Positions 41,054 through 49,876 are shown, counted from the first letter of the stretch. The stretch: 64,000 nucleotides of DNA from an uncultured Kiritimatiellota bacterium (GCA_934621385.1 CAKTUI010000009.1:1-64000); one strand, 5' to 3'. Program-made: numbers and translations. Notes: generated by a model from the letters alone, not told the origin.

Positions 41054-43324
41054 ATGAGAAGAATGAGTGGCCTAATTGTGTCAAGTTGTCTGCTGGCGGC
41101 GGCTTCGGCCTTCGCGGACCTTGCGCTTGAATTCGGAAAGTACAAGAATCGGCCGGACGATGCCCCGAGGGGCCTGAGCGGCATCACCCATGCCGGCGGG
41201 GACGACTATTATGTCGTGGCGGACAATGGAGCCGAGTGCGGCCTGTACCGTGCGACGATTGCACTCGCGGCGGACGGGTTGTCGATTGCCAGCTGTTCCG
41301 TTGGGGAGCGGATTCCCCTGAATGGCATGGGAGACCTTGAGGGCGTTGCCCATGATCCGGCGAGTGGCAACCTGTGGGTGGCCGACGAGGGGCTGGGGGC
41401 GATTCTCGAGTTTGCGCCAACGGGCGGCGCGGCACTTCAACGGCTGGAACTGCCGCCCGTCATGCTGAGGAATGTCAGCAACTACGGTCTTGAGTCGCTG
41501 ACGATTTCGGGGGACGGCCTGACGATGTGGACGGCAAACGAGGAGGCTCTCACGGTTGACGGCGCGAGATCGTCCCCCTCGGCAGGGACGACGGTTCGGC
41601 TCGTCAAGTTCACCCGGCGGACGATTCGGTCAAAGTGGGAATTGGCGGCCATGTACGCCTACACGACGGACAAGTGGCAGTATCCGAAGGCCTACGGGAA
41701 CAGCAGTCGTCGTGGCGTTTCGGACTTGTGCGCCCTGCCGGACGGCTCACTTCTGGTACTTGAGCGCGAACTGAGTTCAAAGGATGGTTCGGCTCTAAGG
41801 GCGGACTTCTTCTTCTCCATTTACCAGGTCACGCCTGCCGCGTTGGCCCAGGCGACGGACGTCCAGTCCCTGACGGATGGCCTGCGGGTGGCATCCGACT
41901 GGAAAGCCGTGGAGAAAGTTCATCTTTTTTCGGCTTGGCCGGGTGAGCACAAGACTTTTTGGTCGAACGTGGAGGGACTTTGCCTCGGTCCACGGCTGGC
42001 CGAGGGCAAGTGCGGAATTCTGACGCTGACGGATTCGGGCGACGGGAAGACGGACTCCGTCTTCATTCCGCTCGTGTTGTCCGGGCTGGATGTGCGGACG
42101 CTGGACTTCGGAACGCCGGCCCTCGGGCGGGCGACGGTGGAAGGTTCGAACTATCGTTTCCTGACGGGCGACCGCGTCAGCGTGGCACTCTTTGGGGATG
42201 GAATCGATCCGGTGTCCTACACGAACAATGGGGCGATGCGGGCGACAAGCGTGCAGTGGCGTCTGCCCGCGCATTCGCCTTCGGAAGGAGAAGGTACTTC
42301 AATGTCATTTGTCGTCTCGAACGATGACAAGTTGACGTGGAACATCCAGTCGGAGGTGGCTGAAACGCCGGTGCTCGCGGCAGATTCGTTTGAGCGGCAG
42401 CCCGTCGGGACCGAGGTCGCCGCACTGGACGGATGGCGCGGGGCGGGCGTGACAATCGCGGCGGACTATTCGCCCGCAACGCCCCCGGGCCATCCCATGC
42501 AACGCGAGACGCATACGCGTGTCCTCAAGGTCTGGGATTCCGCCGAGCGGGAGTGCCCGGCGGTTGCGTCCACTACGCGGCAGCAGGTGGACATGATGGT
42601 GCAGGTCGTTCGGCTTGAGGAGTGGCCCACAACGGATGATGTGGGCCAGGGGACGATTGTGGCCAGCCCGGAGGGGCGGCTCGTCTTCGGTCGGGTTGGT
42701 GAGGACGGATTGGTCGGATGGACAACGCTCTCCCCGCGCATTTTTCAGGAGGGCGAGTGGGTGCGCATCGCGGTGGACTTCGACTACGCGGCATCGGTGC
42801 CGACTTGCTCCGTCTGGATTGATGGGCAGCCGTGTGGAACCTTGGCTCTCAAGGGGGGCAAGAGAAGCCTTGAGAAGATTGAATTCGAGGGCGACGTGGC
42901 GTTGGACGACCTGCTTCTGACGAAGGGTGAGCCTGCCTTTGAAATCGCGTCCGCCTCGGCTTTGGCCGTACAGGTGCCGTCCACATGGTACGCCCGATAC
43001 GGGCTGGCCTGGAATCCCGACCTGGATGTGGACGGGGATGGGCTTGTTGCCTGGCAGGAGTATTTGGCGGGTTCGAGTCCGACGGATGCGTCGTCCGTCT
43101 TTTCCATACGGGGGTTTTCGGTTGAGAACGGGATTGCCGTCGTACGCTTTGCGGGCGACTTGCCTGATGTTTCGCGGCTTGTGGTCGAGTGCAGCGGCAG
43201 TTTGTCGGCGGGCTGGCGTCCGCTCGCTGCGGCATCCGTGTCGCGGGAAGGCGATGAGTACGTCTGGCGCGGCAGTCCGGGGGATGCGGATGGGGCCTTC
43301 TTCCGCGCCTTCATTCAGAACTGA
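41054..43324 (+). CDS. Secreted phytase-like/esterase-like beta-propeller protein
   Basis: The start at 41054 has GAAAGGA upstream and gives a signal peptide (MSGLIVSSCLLAAASAFA). The first 380 residues match the phytase-like esterase family: RGLSGITHAGGDDYYVVADNG, GDLEGVAHDP, NYGLESLTISGDG, LLVLERELS, NVEGLCLGP. After about residue 440 a LamG-like region is followed by a short C-terminal module with L-D-V-D-G-D-G-L-V-A-W-Q-E-Y, a calcium-binding dockerin-like turn seen in Verrucomicrobiota surface proteins. The substrate is unknown; phosphate release is possible. It has its own promoter and is the only gene of its unit. Confidence 0.75.
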   Translation: MRRMSGLIVSSCLLAAASAFADLALEFGKYKNRPDDAPRGLSGITHAGGDDYYVVADNGAECGLYRATIALAADGLSIASCSVGERIPLNGMGDLEGVAHDPASGNLWVADEGLGAILEFAPTGGAALQRLELPPVMLRNVSNYGLESLTISGDGLTMWTANEEALTVDGARSSPSAGTTVRLVKFTRRTIRSKWELAAMYAYTTDKWQYPKAYGNSSRRGVSDLCALPDGSLLVLERELSSKDGSALRADFFFSIYQVTPAALAQATDVQSLTDGLRVASDWKAVEKVHLFSAWPGEHKTFWSNVEGLCLGPRLAEGKCGILTLTDSGDGKTDSVFIPLVLSGLDVRTLDFGTPALGRATVEGSNYRFLTGDRVSVALFGDGIDPVSYTNNGAMRATSVQWRLPAHSPSEGEGTSMSFVVSNDDKLTWNIQSEVAETPVLAADSFERQPVGTEVAALDGWRGAGVTIAADYSPATPPGHPMQRETHTRVLKVWDSAERECPAVASTTRQQVDMMVQVVRLEEWPTTDDVGQGTIVASPEGRLVFGRVGEDGLVGWTTLSPRIFQEGEWVRIAVDFDYAASVPTCSVWIDGQPCGTLALKGGKRSLEKIEFEGDVALDDLLLTKGEPAFEIASASALAVQVPSTWYARYGLAWNPDLDVDGDGLVAWQEYLAGSSPTDASSVFSIRGFSVENGIAVVRFAGDLPDVSRLVVECSGSLSAGWRPLAAASVSREGDEYVWRGSPGDADGAFFRAFIQN

Positions 43325-43489
43325 CGCGGACGGTGGGCGGATGGGGCTCGTCGGCGGATGGAATTCCGCGTGGTTTTGCCGCGAGAAGCGGACTGCTGCG
43401 CCGTTGTGCGGATGAAGGCCTGCGGCTAATCCATAATTTGCGAAAGAAAGTGACATTTTTGGGCGGATAGCAAAATATTCGACATCCCC

Positions 43490-43519
43490 TTGCATTTCGG
43501 GGTGTAAATTTGGTATACT
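43490..43519 (+). promoter_or_regulatory. Promoter of the tRNA-Thr-tuf cluster
   Basis: TTGCAT at 43490-43495, 18-bp spacer, TGGTATACT with TATACT at 43514-43519, 25 bp before tRNA-Thr. Confidence 0.85.
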
Positions 43520-43543
43520 ATCCGAGTTTCCAACCCGAAAGAG

Positions 43544-43619
<76 letters not shown>

Positions 43620-43671
43620 TTTGGGAAGGAGAAAGATAGAAGGCAAGAAACAACTCACAGGAGTCAAGAAA

Positions 43672-44883
43672 ATGGCTAAGGAAACATTCGAACGCGGCGG
43701 AAAGCCGCACGTGAACGTCGGCACCATCGGCCACGTCGACCACGGTAAGACCACTCTTACGGCCGCCATTACGCACGTCCAGTCCCTCAAGGGCCTCTGC
43801 GAAGAGATCAAGTATGACCAGGTCGCCAAGGCTTCCGAGTCCGCCGGCCGTCGTGACGCGACCAAGATTCTGACGATTGCGTCCTCGCACGTCGAGTATT
43901 CGACCGAGAACCGTCACTATGCGCACGTCGACTGCCCCGGCCACGCCGACTATGTCAAGAACATGATTACTGGCGCGGCGCAGATGGATGGCGCGATTCT
44001 CGTCGTCTCGGCCGTTGACGGCCCGATGCCGCAGACCCGTGAGCACGTGCTGCTCGCTCGTCAGGTCGGCGTTCCGAAGATTGTCGTCTTCCTCAACAAG
44101 TGCGACCTCGTTGACGATCCCGAGATGCTCGACCTCGTCGAGATGGAGGTTCGTGAGCTCCTTTCCAAGTACGACTACGATGGCGACAACGCCCCTGTGA
44201 TTCGCGGCGCGGCCTATCCGGCCACCCAGGCGACGAGCAAGGACGATCCGGCTTGCAAGTGCATCGACGAGCTCATGAACGCGCTCGACACCTACATCCC
44301 TGAGCCCCAGCGTGAACTCGACAAGCCCTTCCTGATGCCGATTGAGGACATCTTCTCGATCGAAGGTCGTGGTACGGTCGTCACCGGCCGTGTTGAGCGT
44401 GGCGTTGTCAAGGTTGGTGACGATGTCGAAATCGTCGGTCTCAAGCCGACGCAGAAGACGGCCGTCACGGGCGTTGAGATGTTCCGCAAGCTCCTCGATC
44501 AGGGTCAGGCTGGCGACAACATCGGTACGCTTCTCCGCGGCACGAAGAAGGAAGACGTTGCCCGTGGTCAGGTTCTCGCGAAGCCGGGTTCCATCACCCC
44601 GCACACCGAGTTCTCGGGTCAGGTCTATGTCCTCACGAAGGAAGAGGGTGGCCGTCACACCGCGTTCATGAAGGGCTATCGTCCCCAGTTCTACATCCGC
44701 ACGACGGACGTGACGGGCGACATCCAGCTCCCCGAAGGCGTGGAGATGGTGATGCCTGGTGACAATGTCGAGATCACCGTGAAGCTGATCGCTCCGGTTG
44801 CTCTTGAGGAGAAGATGCGCTTCGCTATCCGCGAAGGTGGCCGCACGGTCGGCGCCGGCACGGTTTCGAAGGTGATCAAGTAA
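43672..44883 (+). CDS. tuf: Elongation factor Tu with atypical switch I
   Basis: The start at 43672 has AGGAG upstream, giving 403 residues. It carries aminoacyl-tRNA to the ribosome as a GTPase. G1 GHVDHGKT (20-27), G3 DCPGHADYV, G4 NKCD and domains 2 and 3 are standard. Switch I is not: where most EF-Tu read APEEKARGITI, residues 54-69 read ASESAGRRDATKILTI, with five extra residues and R-G-I replaced by K-I-L. The Mg-binding Thr (T68) is kept. Because the gene sits in the normal tRNA-tuf-rpmG setting, I take it as the working copy. Confidence 0.96.
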   Translation: MAKETFERGGKPHVNVGTIGHVDHGKTTLTAAITHVQSLKGLCEEIKYDQVAKASESAGRRDATKILTIASSHVEYSTENRHYAHVDCPGHADYVKNMITGAAQMDGAILVVSAVDGPMPQTREHVLLARQVGVPKIVVFLNKCDLVDDPEMLDLVEMEVRELLSKYDYDGDNAPVIRGAAYPATQATSKDDPACKCIDELMNALDTYIPEPQRELDKPFLMPIEDIFSIEGRGTVVTGRVERGVVKVGDDVEIVGLKPTQKTAVTGVEMFRKLLDQGQAGDNIGTLLRGTKKEDVARGQVLAKPGSITPHTEFSGQVYVLTKEEGGRHTAFMKGYRPQFYIRTTDVTGDIQLPEGVEMVMPGDNVEITVKLIAPVALEEKMRFAIREGGRTVGAGTVSKVIK

Positions 44884-44907
44884 TCACAAGCAAGTCTTCT
44901 GTGGGAT

Positions 44908-44958
44908 GCCTGCCCGTCAGGTCCGGCCGGAAGTGGCCGACCGGGGCGGCGGGCGGGC
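44908..44958 (+). promoter_or_regulatory. Structured tuf-rpmG intercistronic element
   Basis: Outer stem GCCTGCCCG/CGGGCGGGC (44908-44916 with 44950-44958) encloses CGGCC/GGCCG (44924-44928 with 44935-44939). No T-run follows, so it is more likely a processing or partial attenuation site than a full terminator. Confidence 0.5.
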
Positions 44959-44992
44959 TCAGTCCTCACACGAATACTGAAGGAAAAAGAAA

Positions 44993-45142
44993 ATGCGTGA
45001 TCTCGCGATTTTGGCTTGCAGTGAGTGCAAGAACCGCAACTATACGACGACCCGGAACAAGAAGACGATGACCGAGCGTCTTGAGAAGGTGAAGTTCTGC
45101 CCGCATTGCCGTAAGCGCACGACTCACAAAGAGACGAAGTAA
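44993..45142 (+). CDS. rpmG: Ribosomal protein L33
   Basis: A 49-residue protein with AAGGAA upstream. The zinc-ribbon type is visible from two Cys pairs, CSEC near residue 9 and CPHC near residue 36. N-Y-T-T-T-R-N-K-K is the L33 rRNA-binding strand. It is part of the large subunit. It lies between tuf and tRNA-Trp, as in many bacteria. Confidence 0.95.
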   Translation: MRDLAILACSECKNRNYTTTRNKKTMTERLEKVKFCPHCRKRTTHKETK

Positions 45143-45153
45143 ATGCATTTCAT

Positions 45154-45227
45154 AGGGTAGTAGCACAATGGCAGTGCAGCGGTCTCCAAAACCGCCTATG
45201 GGGGTTCGATTCCCTCCTACCCTGCCA
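45154..45227 (+). tRNA. tRNA-Trp (CCA)
   Basis: A 74-nt cloverleaf. Acceptor AGGGTAG/CTACCCT, anticodon stem with loop CTCCAAA (anticodon CCA), T arm GGGGG-TTCGATT-CCCTC, discriminator G, encoded CCA at 45225-45227. Confidence 0.97.
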
Positions 45228-45241
45228 ACCGGAGAATGGAA

Positions 45242-45439
45242 ATGAGTTTCTTTAAGAAGGCGAAGGAGTATCTCGGCGGCGTTTCGGCTGAAGCGAAGCG
45301 TGTGACTTGGCCGCAGAAGCGTGAACTCTGGGAGTCCACGCTGGTCGTCATTTCTTTCATTTTCATTCTTGCGGCGACGACGCTTGTCTGCGACAAGGTG
45401 ATTGAGTTCTTCATCAAGATTGTTCACGCAGGGGCGTAA
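45242..45439 (+). CDS. secE: Preprotein translocase subunit SecE
   Basis: The second ATG (45242) is eight bases after GGAG and gives the 65-residue MSFFKKAKEYLGG form. The SecE core is clear: E-A-K-R-V-T-W-P then a single membrane helix (LVVISFIFILAATTLVCDKVI). It clamps SecY in the translocon. It is co-transcribed with nusG, which starts 14 bp later. Confidence 0.95.
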   Translation: MSFFKKAKEYLGGVSAEAKRVTWPQKRELWESTLVVISFIFILAATTLVCDKVIEFFIKIVHAGA

Positions 45440-45453
45440 GGGAGATTCTGGCA

Positions 45454-46062
45454 ATGGAGAAGCAGTGGTTCGTTCTGCATACGCTGACGGGACAGGAGAA
45501 TAAGGCCCAGAAGTCGATCGTCAATCGAATCAAGATTGAGCGGATGGAAGACTTCATCGGCCGCTGTGTCGTCCCGACGGAGCGCGTGACCGAGAAGAAG
45601 AACGGGAAGAAGCACACGATGACGAAGAAGGTCTTCCCCGGCTACCTTCTCTGTGAGCTCGCCCTCTATGATGAGGCCAAGGGCGTTGACGAAAACGGAC
45701 GCAAGGCGATTTATGCGCGTACGTGGCAGTTCCTCCGCGAAACCCCCGGTGTCATTGGGTTCGTGGGTGGCGAGCGCCCGGCGCCGCTGAAGAAAAGCGA
45801 AGTGGACGCAATCCTCCTCGATCGGCCGGCAGGCGCGGGTGAGGCGAGCCGTCCGAAAGTCACTTTCAGCGTTGATGAGACGGTGAAGATTACCGATGGC
45901 GCGTTCATGGGTTTGACGGGCCAGGTTACAATGGTGGATCCCGACAAGGGCAAACTCAAGGTTGAGGTCTCGATCTTCAACCGTAAGGTCCAGGTCGACG
46001 CCGAGTATTGGCAGGTTGAGAAGGTTGCCGTTGAGGAGACCTTCGAGCCGGTCAAGGCATAA
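45454..46062 (+). CDS. nusG: Transcription factor NusG
   Basis: A 202-residue NusG. The NGN domain opens KQWFVLHTLTGQENKA and includes VFPGYLLCE and RETPGVIGFVG. The C-terminal KOW domain has TDGAFMGLTGQV. It couples RNA polymerase to ribosome and Rho. The basic insertion TEKKNGKKHTMTKK around residue 45-60 is somewhat longer than in E. coli. It is followed after 73 bp by rplK. Confidence 0.96.
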   Translation: MEKQWFVLHTLTGQENKAQKSIVNRIKIERMEDFIGRCVVPTERVTEKKNGKKHTMTKKVFPGYLLCELALYDEAKGVDENGRKAIYARTWQFLRETPGVIGFVGGERPAPLKKSEVDAILLDRPAGAGEASRPKVTFSVDETVKITDGAFMGLTGQVTMVDPDKGKLKVEVSIFNRKVQVDAEYWQVEKVAVEETFEPVKA

Positions 46063-46135
46063 TCGGTAGGTTTTGCGGTCCGCTTGACCGGGAAGGATCC
46101 CCGGGAGGAGCCGCACGAATAGAAGGAAAAGGCAA

Positions 46136-46561
46136 ATGGCCAAGAAGGTTACTGGCGTGGTTAAGCTCCAGATCCCGGCCGGTGCGGCGAATCCCGCACC
46201 TCCTGTGGGTCCCGCGCTCGGTTCTGCTGGTGTCAACATCATGCAGTTCTGCAAGGAGTTCAATGCTAAGACCGCGAAGGATTCCGGTCTCGTGATCCCC
46301 GTGATTATCACGGTTTATCAGGATCGTAGCTTCTCGCTTCAGTTCAAGTCGCCGCCGGCATCCGTCCTCCTCAAGAAAGAGGCGGGGCTTGCCAAGGGTA
46401 GCGGCGTTCCCAACAAGAACAAGGTTGGAAAGGTCACCAAGGCCCAGCTTCTCAAGATTGTTGAGATGAAGAAGGCCGACCTCAACACGGACGATCCGGA
46501 GCAGGCGGTCAAGATGATTGCTGGCACGGCGCGCAACATGGGAATCGAGGTGGTTGAATGA
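46136..46561 (+). CDS. rplK: Ribosomal protein L11
   Basis: 141 residues, the standard length. The family start KVTGVVKLQIPAGAANPAPPVGPALGSAGVNIMQFCKEFNA and the rRNA-binding C-terminal domain (GTARNMGIEV) are intact. It forms the GTPase-associated centre with 23S rRNA. It overlaps rplA by 4 bp. Confidence 0.98.
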   Translation: MAKKVTGVVKLQIPAGAANPAPPVGPALGSAGVNIMQFCKEFNAKTAKDSGLVIPVIITVYQDRSFSLQFKSPPASVLLKKEAGLAKGSGVPNKNKVGKVTKAQLLKIVEMKKADLNTDDPEQAVKMIAGTARNMGIEVVE

Positions 46562-47250
46562 AGCACGGCAAGAAGTATTTCAACGCTCTGAAGAAGGCCC
46601 CGAAGAAGGCGGTTAGCCTTGATGAGGCCGTCAAGTTCGTGAAGGCGAACCCTGGCGCGAAGTTCGACGAGACGATTGACGTCTACTTCCACCTCGGCAA
46701 GGAGCTCACGAAGGGCGATACGGCTGTGCGCGGCACGGTCAAGCTCCCCAACGGTTCGGGCAAGCAGGTCAAGGTTGCCGTGTTCGCCGGTGGTGATGCC
46801 GCTGAGGCGGCTCGTGCGGCGGGCGCTGATTTCGTCGGCCTTGCGGACCTGATCGAGAAGGTCACGAAAGAGGGCTGGTGCGATTTCGACGTCGCGATTG
46901 CGACGGTTGAGGCGATGAAGGAAGTCCGCAAGTGCGCTCGTATCCTCGGCCCGCGCGGCCTGATGCCGAACCCGAAGACGGGTACGGTGACGGACGATAC
47001 GGCGACTGCGGTGCAGGAAGCCAAGGGTGGCAAGGTCGATTTCCGTATGGACAAGACCGGCAACCTCGCGGTCATCGCCGGAAAGCGCAGCTTCGAGGAC
47101 GCGGCACTTGTTGGCAACATCAAGGCCATTGTCTCCGCCGTCCAGTCGGCCAAGCCGGCTACGGTGAAGGGCGTCTTCATCAAGTCCATGACTATCGCCT
47201 CCACGATGGGCGTTGGCGTTCCTGTGATCGTCTCGGCGGATGCCGAATAA
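46558..47250 (+). CDS. rplA: Ribosomal protein L1
   Basis: 230 residues, normal length. Marks include KKAVSLDEAVKFVKANPGAKFDETIDV, the RNA-binding GPRGLMPNPKTGTV and the end IKSMTIASTMGVGVPV. It forms the L1 stalk of the large subunit and, in many bacteria, represses its own operon; no L1 mimic site was identified here. It is coupled to rplK by ATGA overlap. Confidence 0.98.
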   Translation: MKHGKKYFNALKKAPKKAVSLDEAVKFVKANPGAKFDETIDVYFHLGKELTKGDTAVRGTVKLPNGSGKQVKVAVFAGGDAAEAARAAGADFVGLADLIEKVTKEGWCDFDVAIATVEAMKEVRKCARILGPRGLMPNPKTGTVTDDTATAVQEAKGGKVDFRMDKTGNLAVIAGKRSFEDAALVGNIKAIVSAVQSAKPATVKGVFIKSMTIASTMGVGVPVIVSADAE

Positions 47251-47265
47251 AGGAGGTAATCGAAA

Positions 47266-47784
47266 ATGAGAATTGAAAAGGTTGCCATTCTCGATGAAGT
47301 CGTCTCCCGCGTCAAGGATTCGGACTACTGCTTCATCATCAACCACGGTGGCGTGGATGTCGCCAAGTTTTCGAAGCTCCGTGCGGATCTCCGCAAGCTC
47401 GACAGCCGTCTTCTGGTCGTGAAGAACACCTTCCTCGCGAAGGTCGCCAAGGAGAAGGGCTGGAGCGAAGAGGTCGACGCGATGTTCGCGGGTCCGACGG
47501 CCGTCGTCACCGGCAAGGGTGAGCCGACCGCCGTGGCGAAGGCCATCATGGAGTTCGTGAAGGATTCGGCTGGCAAGGCTTCGGTCAAGGGTGCCGACTA
47601 CGACAACAAGATTGTCGATGCGGCGATGGTCGAGGCACTCTCGAAGGTTCCTGGCAAGGATCAGCTCCGTGCGACGTTGCTCATGCTCCTCAAGGAGCCT
47701 GCGACGCGTCTCGCCCGTGTGCTCTCCGAGAAGGCAAAGAAGGAAGGTGGCGAGGCCGCTTCGGAAGCGACCCCTGCGGCCTAA
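47266..47784 (+). CDS. rplJ: Ribosomal protein L10
   Basis: A 172-residue L10 with AAAGGAGG upstream. The N-terminal rRNA-binding part contains CFIINHGGVDVAKFSKLRADLRK and LLVVKNTFLAKVA. The C-terminal helix that recruits L12 dimers is present (QLRATLLMLLKEPATRLARVLSEK), followed by a short Glu/Ala tail. It forms the base of the L7/L12 stalk. 105 bp separate it from rplL. Confidence 0.96.
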   Translation: MRIEKVAILDEVVSRVKDSDYCFIINHGGVDVAKFSKLRADLRKLDSRLLVVKNTFLAKVAKEKGWSEEVDAMFAGPTAVVTGKGEPTAVAKAIMEFVKDSAGKASVKGADYDNKIVDAAMVEALSKVPGKDQLRATLLMLLKEPATRLARVLSEKAKKEGGEAASEATPAA

Positions 47785-47889
47785 CGGTTGGATTTGTAAA
47801 AGCCGCCTGAACGATAGGGAAACCGAAAGATAGGGCGGCACCCCGGACGATGAAACACGCGGCCGGTTGAAAAAAAGGAAAGAAAGAAA

Positions 47890-48255
47890 ATGACGAACGA
47901 AGAAATCATCAAGGAGCTGTCGGGCAAGACGGTTCTCGAAATCAATGACCTCGTGAAGGCTCTCGAAGAGGCGTGGGGCGTTTCCGCCGCTGCCGCTGTT
48001 GCCGTCGCTGGCCCTGCCGCCGGTGCTGCCGCAGCTGAAGAGAAGACCGAGTTCGATGTCGTCCTCAAGGCGGCTGGTGCGAACAAGATTGCGGTCATCA
48101 AGGAAATCCGCGCGATTACGGGCCTCGGCCTCAAGGACGCGAAGGACCTCGTTGACGGTGCTCCGAAGACGGTCAAGGAAGGCGCTTCCAAGGAAGACGC
48201 CGAGAAGATCAAGGAGCAGCTCACCAAGGCTGGCGCCGAAGTCGAGATCAAGTAA
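47890..48255 (+). CDS. rplL: Ribosomal protein L7/L12
   Basis: 121 residues. The N-terminal dimer region (KTVLEINDLVKALEEAWGVSA) is followed by an Ala-rich hinge. The conserved C-terminal domain reads EKTEFDVVLKAAGANKIAVIKEIRAITGLGLKDAKDLVDGAP. It recruits translation factors. In most bacteria rpoB and rpoC follow; here a terminator does. Confidence 0.98.
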   Translation: MTNEEIIKELSGKTVLEINDLVKALEEAWGVSAAAAVAVAGPAAGAAAAEEKTEFDVVLKAAGANKIAVIKEIRAITGLGLKDAKDLVDGAPKTVKEGASKEDAEKIKEQLTKAGAEVEIK

Positions 48256-48274
48256 TTCGACTTGTCGGATGAAA

Positions 48275-48312
48275 GGAAGCCGCGGCGGATTCTGCCGCGG
48301 CTTCCTTTTTTT
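48275..48312 (+). terminator. Terminator after rplL
   Basis: GGAAGCCGCGGC, 7-base loop, GCCGCGGCTTCC, then seven T. Ends the ribosomal cluster before any rpoB. Confidence 0.95.
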
Positions 48313-48415
48313 CCTTAATCTTCCGTTAATGTCGATTTGGTAAAATGGCGGCGTTCCGGGAGGGAAGGGAAGGTTGGCCCTTCCACTGGGACGGAAAGGA
48401 TTTTGAGGCGTTAGG

Positions 48416-49282
48416 ATGAAGGTCGGAAACATGGCGGTGCGAGTTGCGGCAGGTGTCTGCTGCGTTCTTGCCGCGCTCGGAATCGTTGGGACGATTTGTG
48501 CGGGTGAGCGCAAGGATATGTCCACGAAGAATTCCGAGACGACGGTGACGACGAACGAGAACGGTTCGGTCTCGCGTCGCTTCATCGAGTCGACGGTAAC
48601 GACGAACGGGAATATGGTGACCGAGCATCGCCGCGAAACGCGTACGACGATGGATTCGGATGGAAAGGTGCTCGTCAACGCCACGAGCGAATATTCGCAG
48701 AGTTACTCGATTGACGAGTCGGGGCGCGTTGCACGTCCGGCGGACGATTGCGCGAATGTGGCCGATTCGGTTGCGGACGCGGCGGCCGAATCCTTCATGG
48801 GGCTGACGTTTGGCGAAGAGTTCGAGGCTCAGAATTTCGTTCAGGATTCTGCCGAGCCGGCCCTCGTGAGGGCCACCTTTGAGCCGAAGAAGCCCCTGGC
48901 GGACTTCGATGACTACTATGTCTACGTCACGCCGAAGACCCATCGTGTCGTCAAGGTCATGGCTTGCGCACGGAATGCCATTGATCCTTGCGCCCAGTGG
49001 AAGCGGCATTATCTGATTGAGGCCCTTGAGAAGCGCTATGGGACTTGGGCACGGTTGGCCAGTTTCACGCGTCCGATGTACATCTTTGACATCGGTGGCG
49101 GTCGGTTTGTGAAAGTTTGCCTGGCGAAGGCTCTGCCGGACTATGAAACGGCCCTTGTCGCCTGGGACGAGGCGATGCTTGGTGAGGCGGCAAATGAGTA
49201 TGAAGAACTCCGCATGGAGGCGCGCAAGGCTGCGGTTGAAAAGCGGGCACAGCGTGTAAACGATGCCTCGGCGGCCTTCTGA
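48416..49282 (+). CDS. Secreted protein of unknown function
   Basis: A 288-residue protein with a signal peptide (VAAGVCCVLAALGIVGTICAG) and GAGG upstream. A Thr/Asn/Glu-rich stretch with repeated T-T-N-E-N-G and T-T-N-G-N-M follows (about residues 42-75). The C-terminal domain (FMGLTFGEEFEAQNF, YYVYVTPKTHRVVKVMACA, KRYGTWARL, IFDIGGGRFVKVCLAK) resembles small envelope proteins that sense or scaffold, but I cannot name a family. TGGTAAAAT at about 48338 may be its promoter. Confidence 0.6.
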   Translation: MKVGNMAVRVAAGVCCVLAALGIVGTICAGERKDMSTKNSETTVTTNENGSVSRRFIESTVTTNGNMVTEHRRETRTTMDSDGKVLVNATSEYSQSYSIDESGRVARPADDCANVADSVADAAAESFMGLTFGEEFEAQNFVQDSAEPALVRATFEPKKPLADFDDYYVYVTPKTHRVVKVMACARNAIDPCAQWKRHYLIEALEKRYGTWARLASFTRPMYIFDIGGGRFVKVCLAKALPDYETALVAWDEAMLGEAANEYEELRMEARKAAVEKRAQRVNDASAAF

Positions 49283-49314
49283 CCTCGCGATTTAAGTGAA
49301 TTTCACTCCCCACA

Positions 49315-49345
49315 GGCCCGGAGCATTTTAGCTCCGGGCCTTTTT
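49315..49345 (+). terminator. Terminator after the 48.4-kb gene
   Basis: GGCCCGGAGC, 6-base loop, GCTCCGGGCC, then TTTTT. A TATAAT at 49350-49355 follows at once and probably serves the MgtC gene. Confidence 0.92.
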
Positions 49346-49387
49346 CTGCTATAATACGGAATGGTCGTTTGAAGAAAGGACTTTGAA

Positions 49388-49876
49388 ATGCCGGATACAT
49401 TGGAATTGGTTGTTCGTCTTGTCGTGGCGGGGCTTTTGGCTGGACTGATTGGTGCTGAGCGTGAATATCGGGCGAAGGTCGCCGGTGTACGGACGCATCT
49501 TCTGGTTGCCCTTGGGGCGGCCTTGATGGTCATCGTTTCGCGCTACGGGTTCAATGGGGAGGGCGATCCGTCGCGGGTTGCCGCGCAAATCGTCAGCGGA
49601 ATCGGTTTCCTTGGTGCGGGGGCGATCCTTGTTCAGAAGCATGCCGTCCACGGGCTGACGACGGCGGCTGGCATTTGGGTGTCGGCGGGAATTGGCATGG
49701 CCGTCGCGGCGGGATTGTATGCGGTCGCCGTTGCGACGACAATCCTGTCGCTTGTCGGGCTTGAGGCGTTTGGCCGCATCGCCCGTTGTTTGAAGCGAGG
49801 TGTCGAGCCTGAGGGAAGCGTGAATGATGCGGAAAAAGATGACCCCTCTTCACAGCCTGGTAAGGATGTGATATAA
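49388..49876 (+). CDS. MgtC/SapB family membrane protein
   Basis: A 162-residue protein with four predicted membrane helices and the family block AGLLAGLIGAEREYRAKVAGVRTHLLVALGAAL, then GIGFLGAGAIL and GLTTAAGIWVSAGIGMA. MgtC proteins modulate F-type ATP synthase or magnesium physiology in some bacteria; the role of this type is not settled. The soluble C-terminal domain of classical MgtC is missing, so it is the short SapB-like form. AGAAAGGA lies upstream. Confidence 0.9.
   Translation: MPDTLELVVRLVVAGLLAGLIGAEREYRAKVAGVRTHLLVALGAALMVIVSRYGFNGEGDPSRVAAQIVSGIGFLGAGAILVQKHAVHGLTTAAGIWVSAGIGMAVAAGLYAVAVATTILSLVGLEAFGRIARCLKRGVEPEGSVNDAEKDDPSSQPGKDVI

Noticed and set aside
42305..43495. 396-codon open frame on the minus strand
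   Set aside because: Antisense to the phytase-like gene, which has a promoter, ribosome site and signal peptide.
46339..48684. 781-codon open frame on the minus strand
   Set aside because: It lies opposite rplK, rplA, rplJ and rplL, which are certain. Codon bias of the ribosomal genes leaves the antisense frame open.
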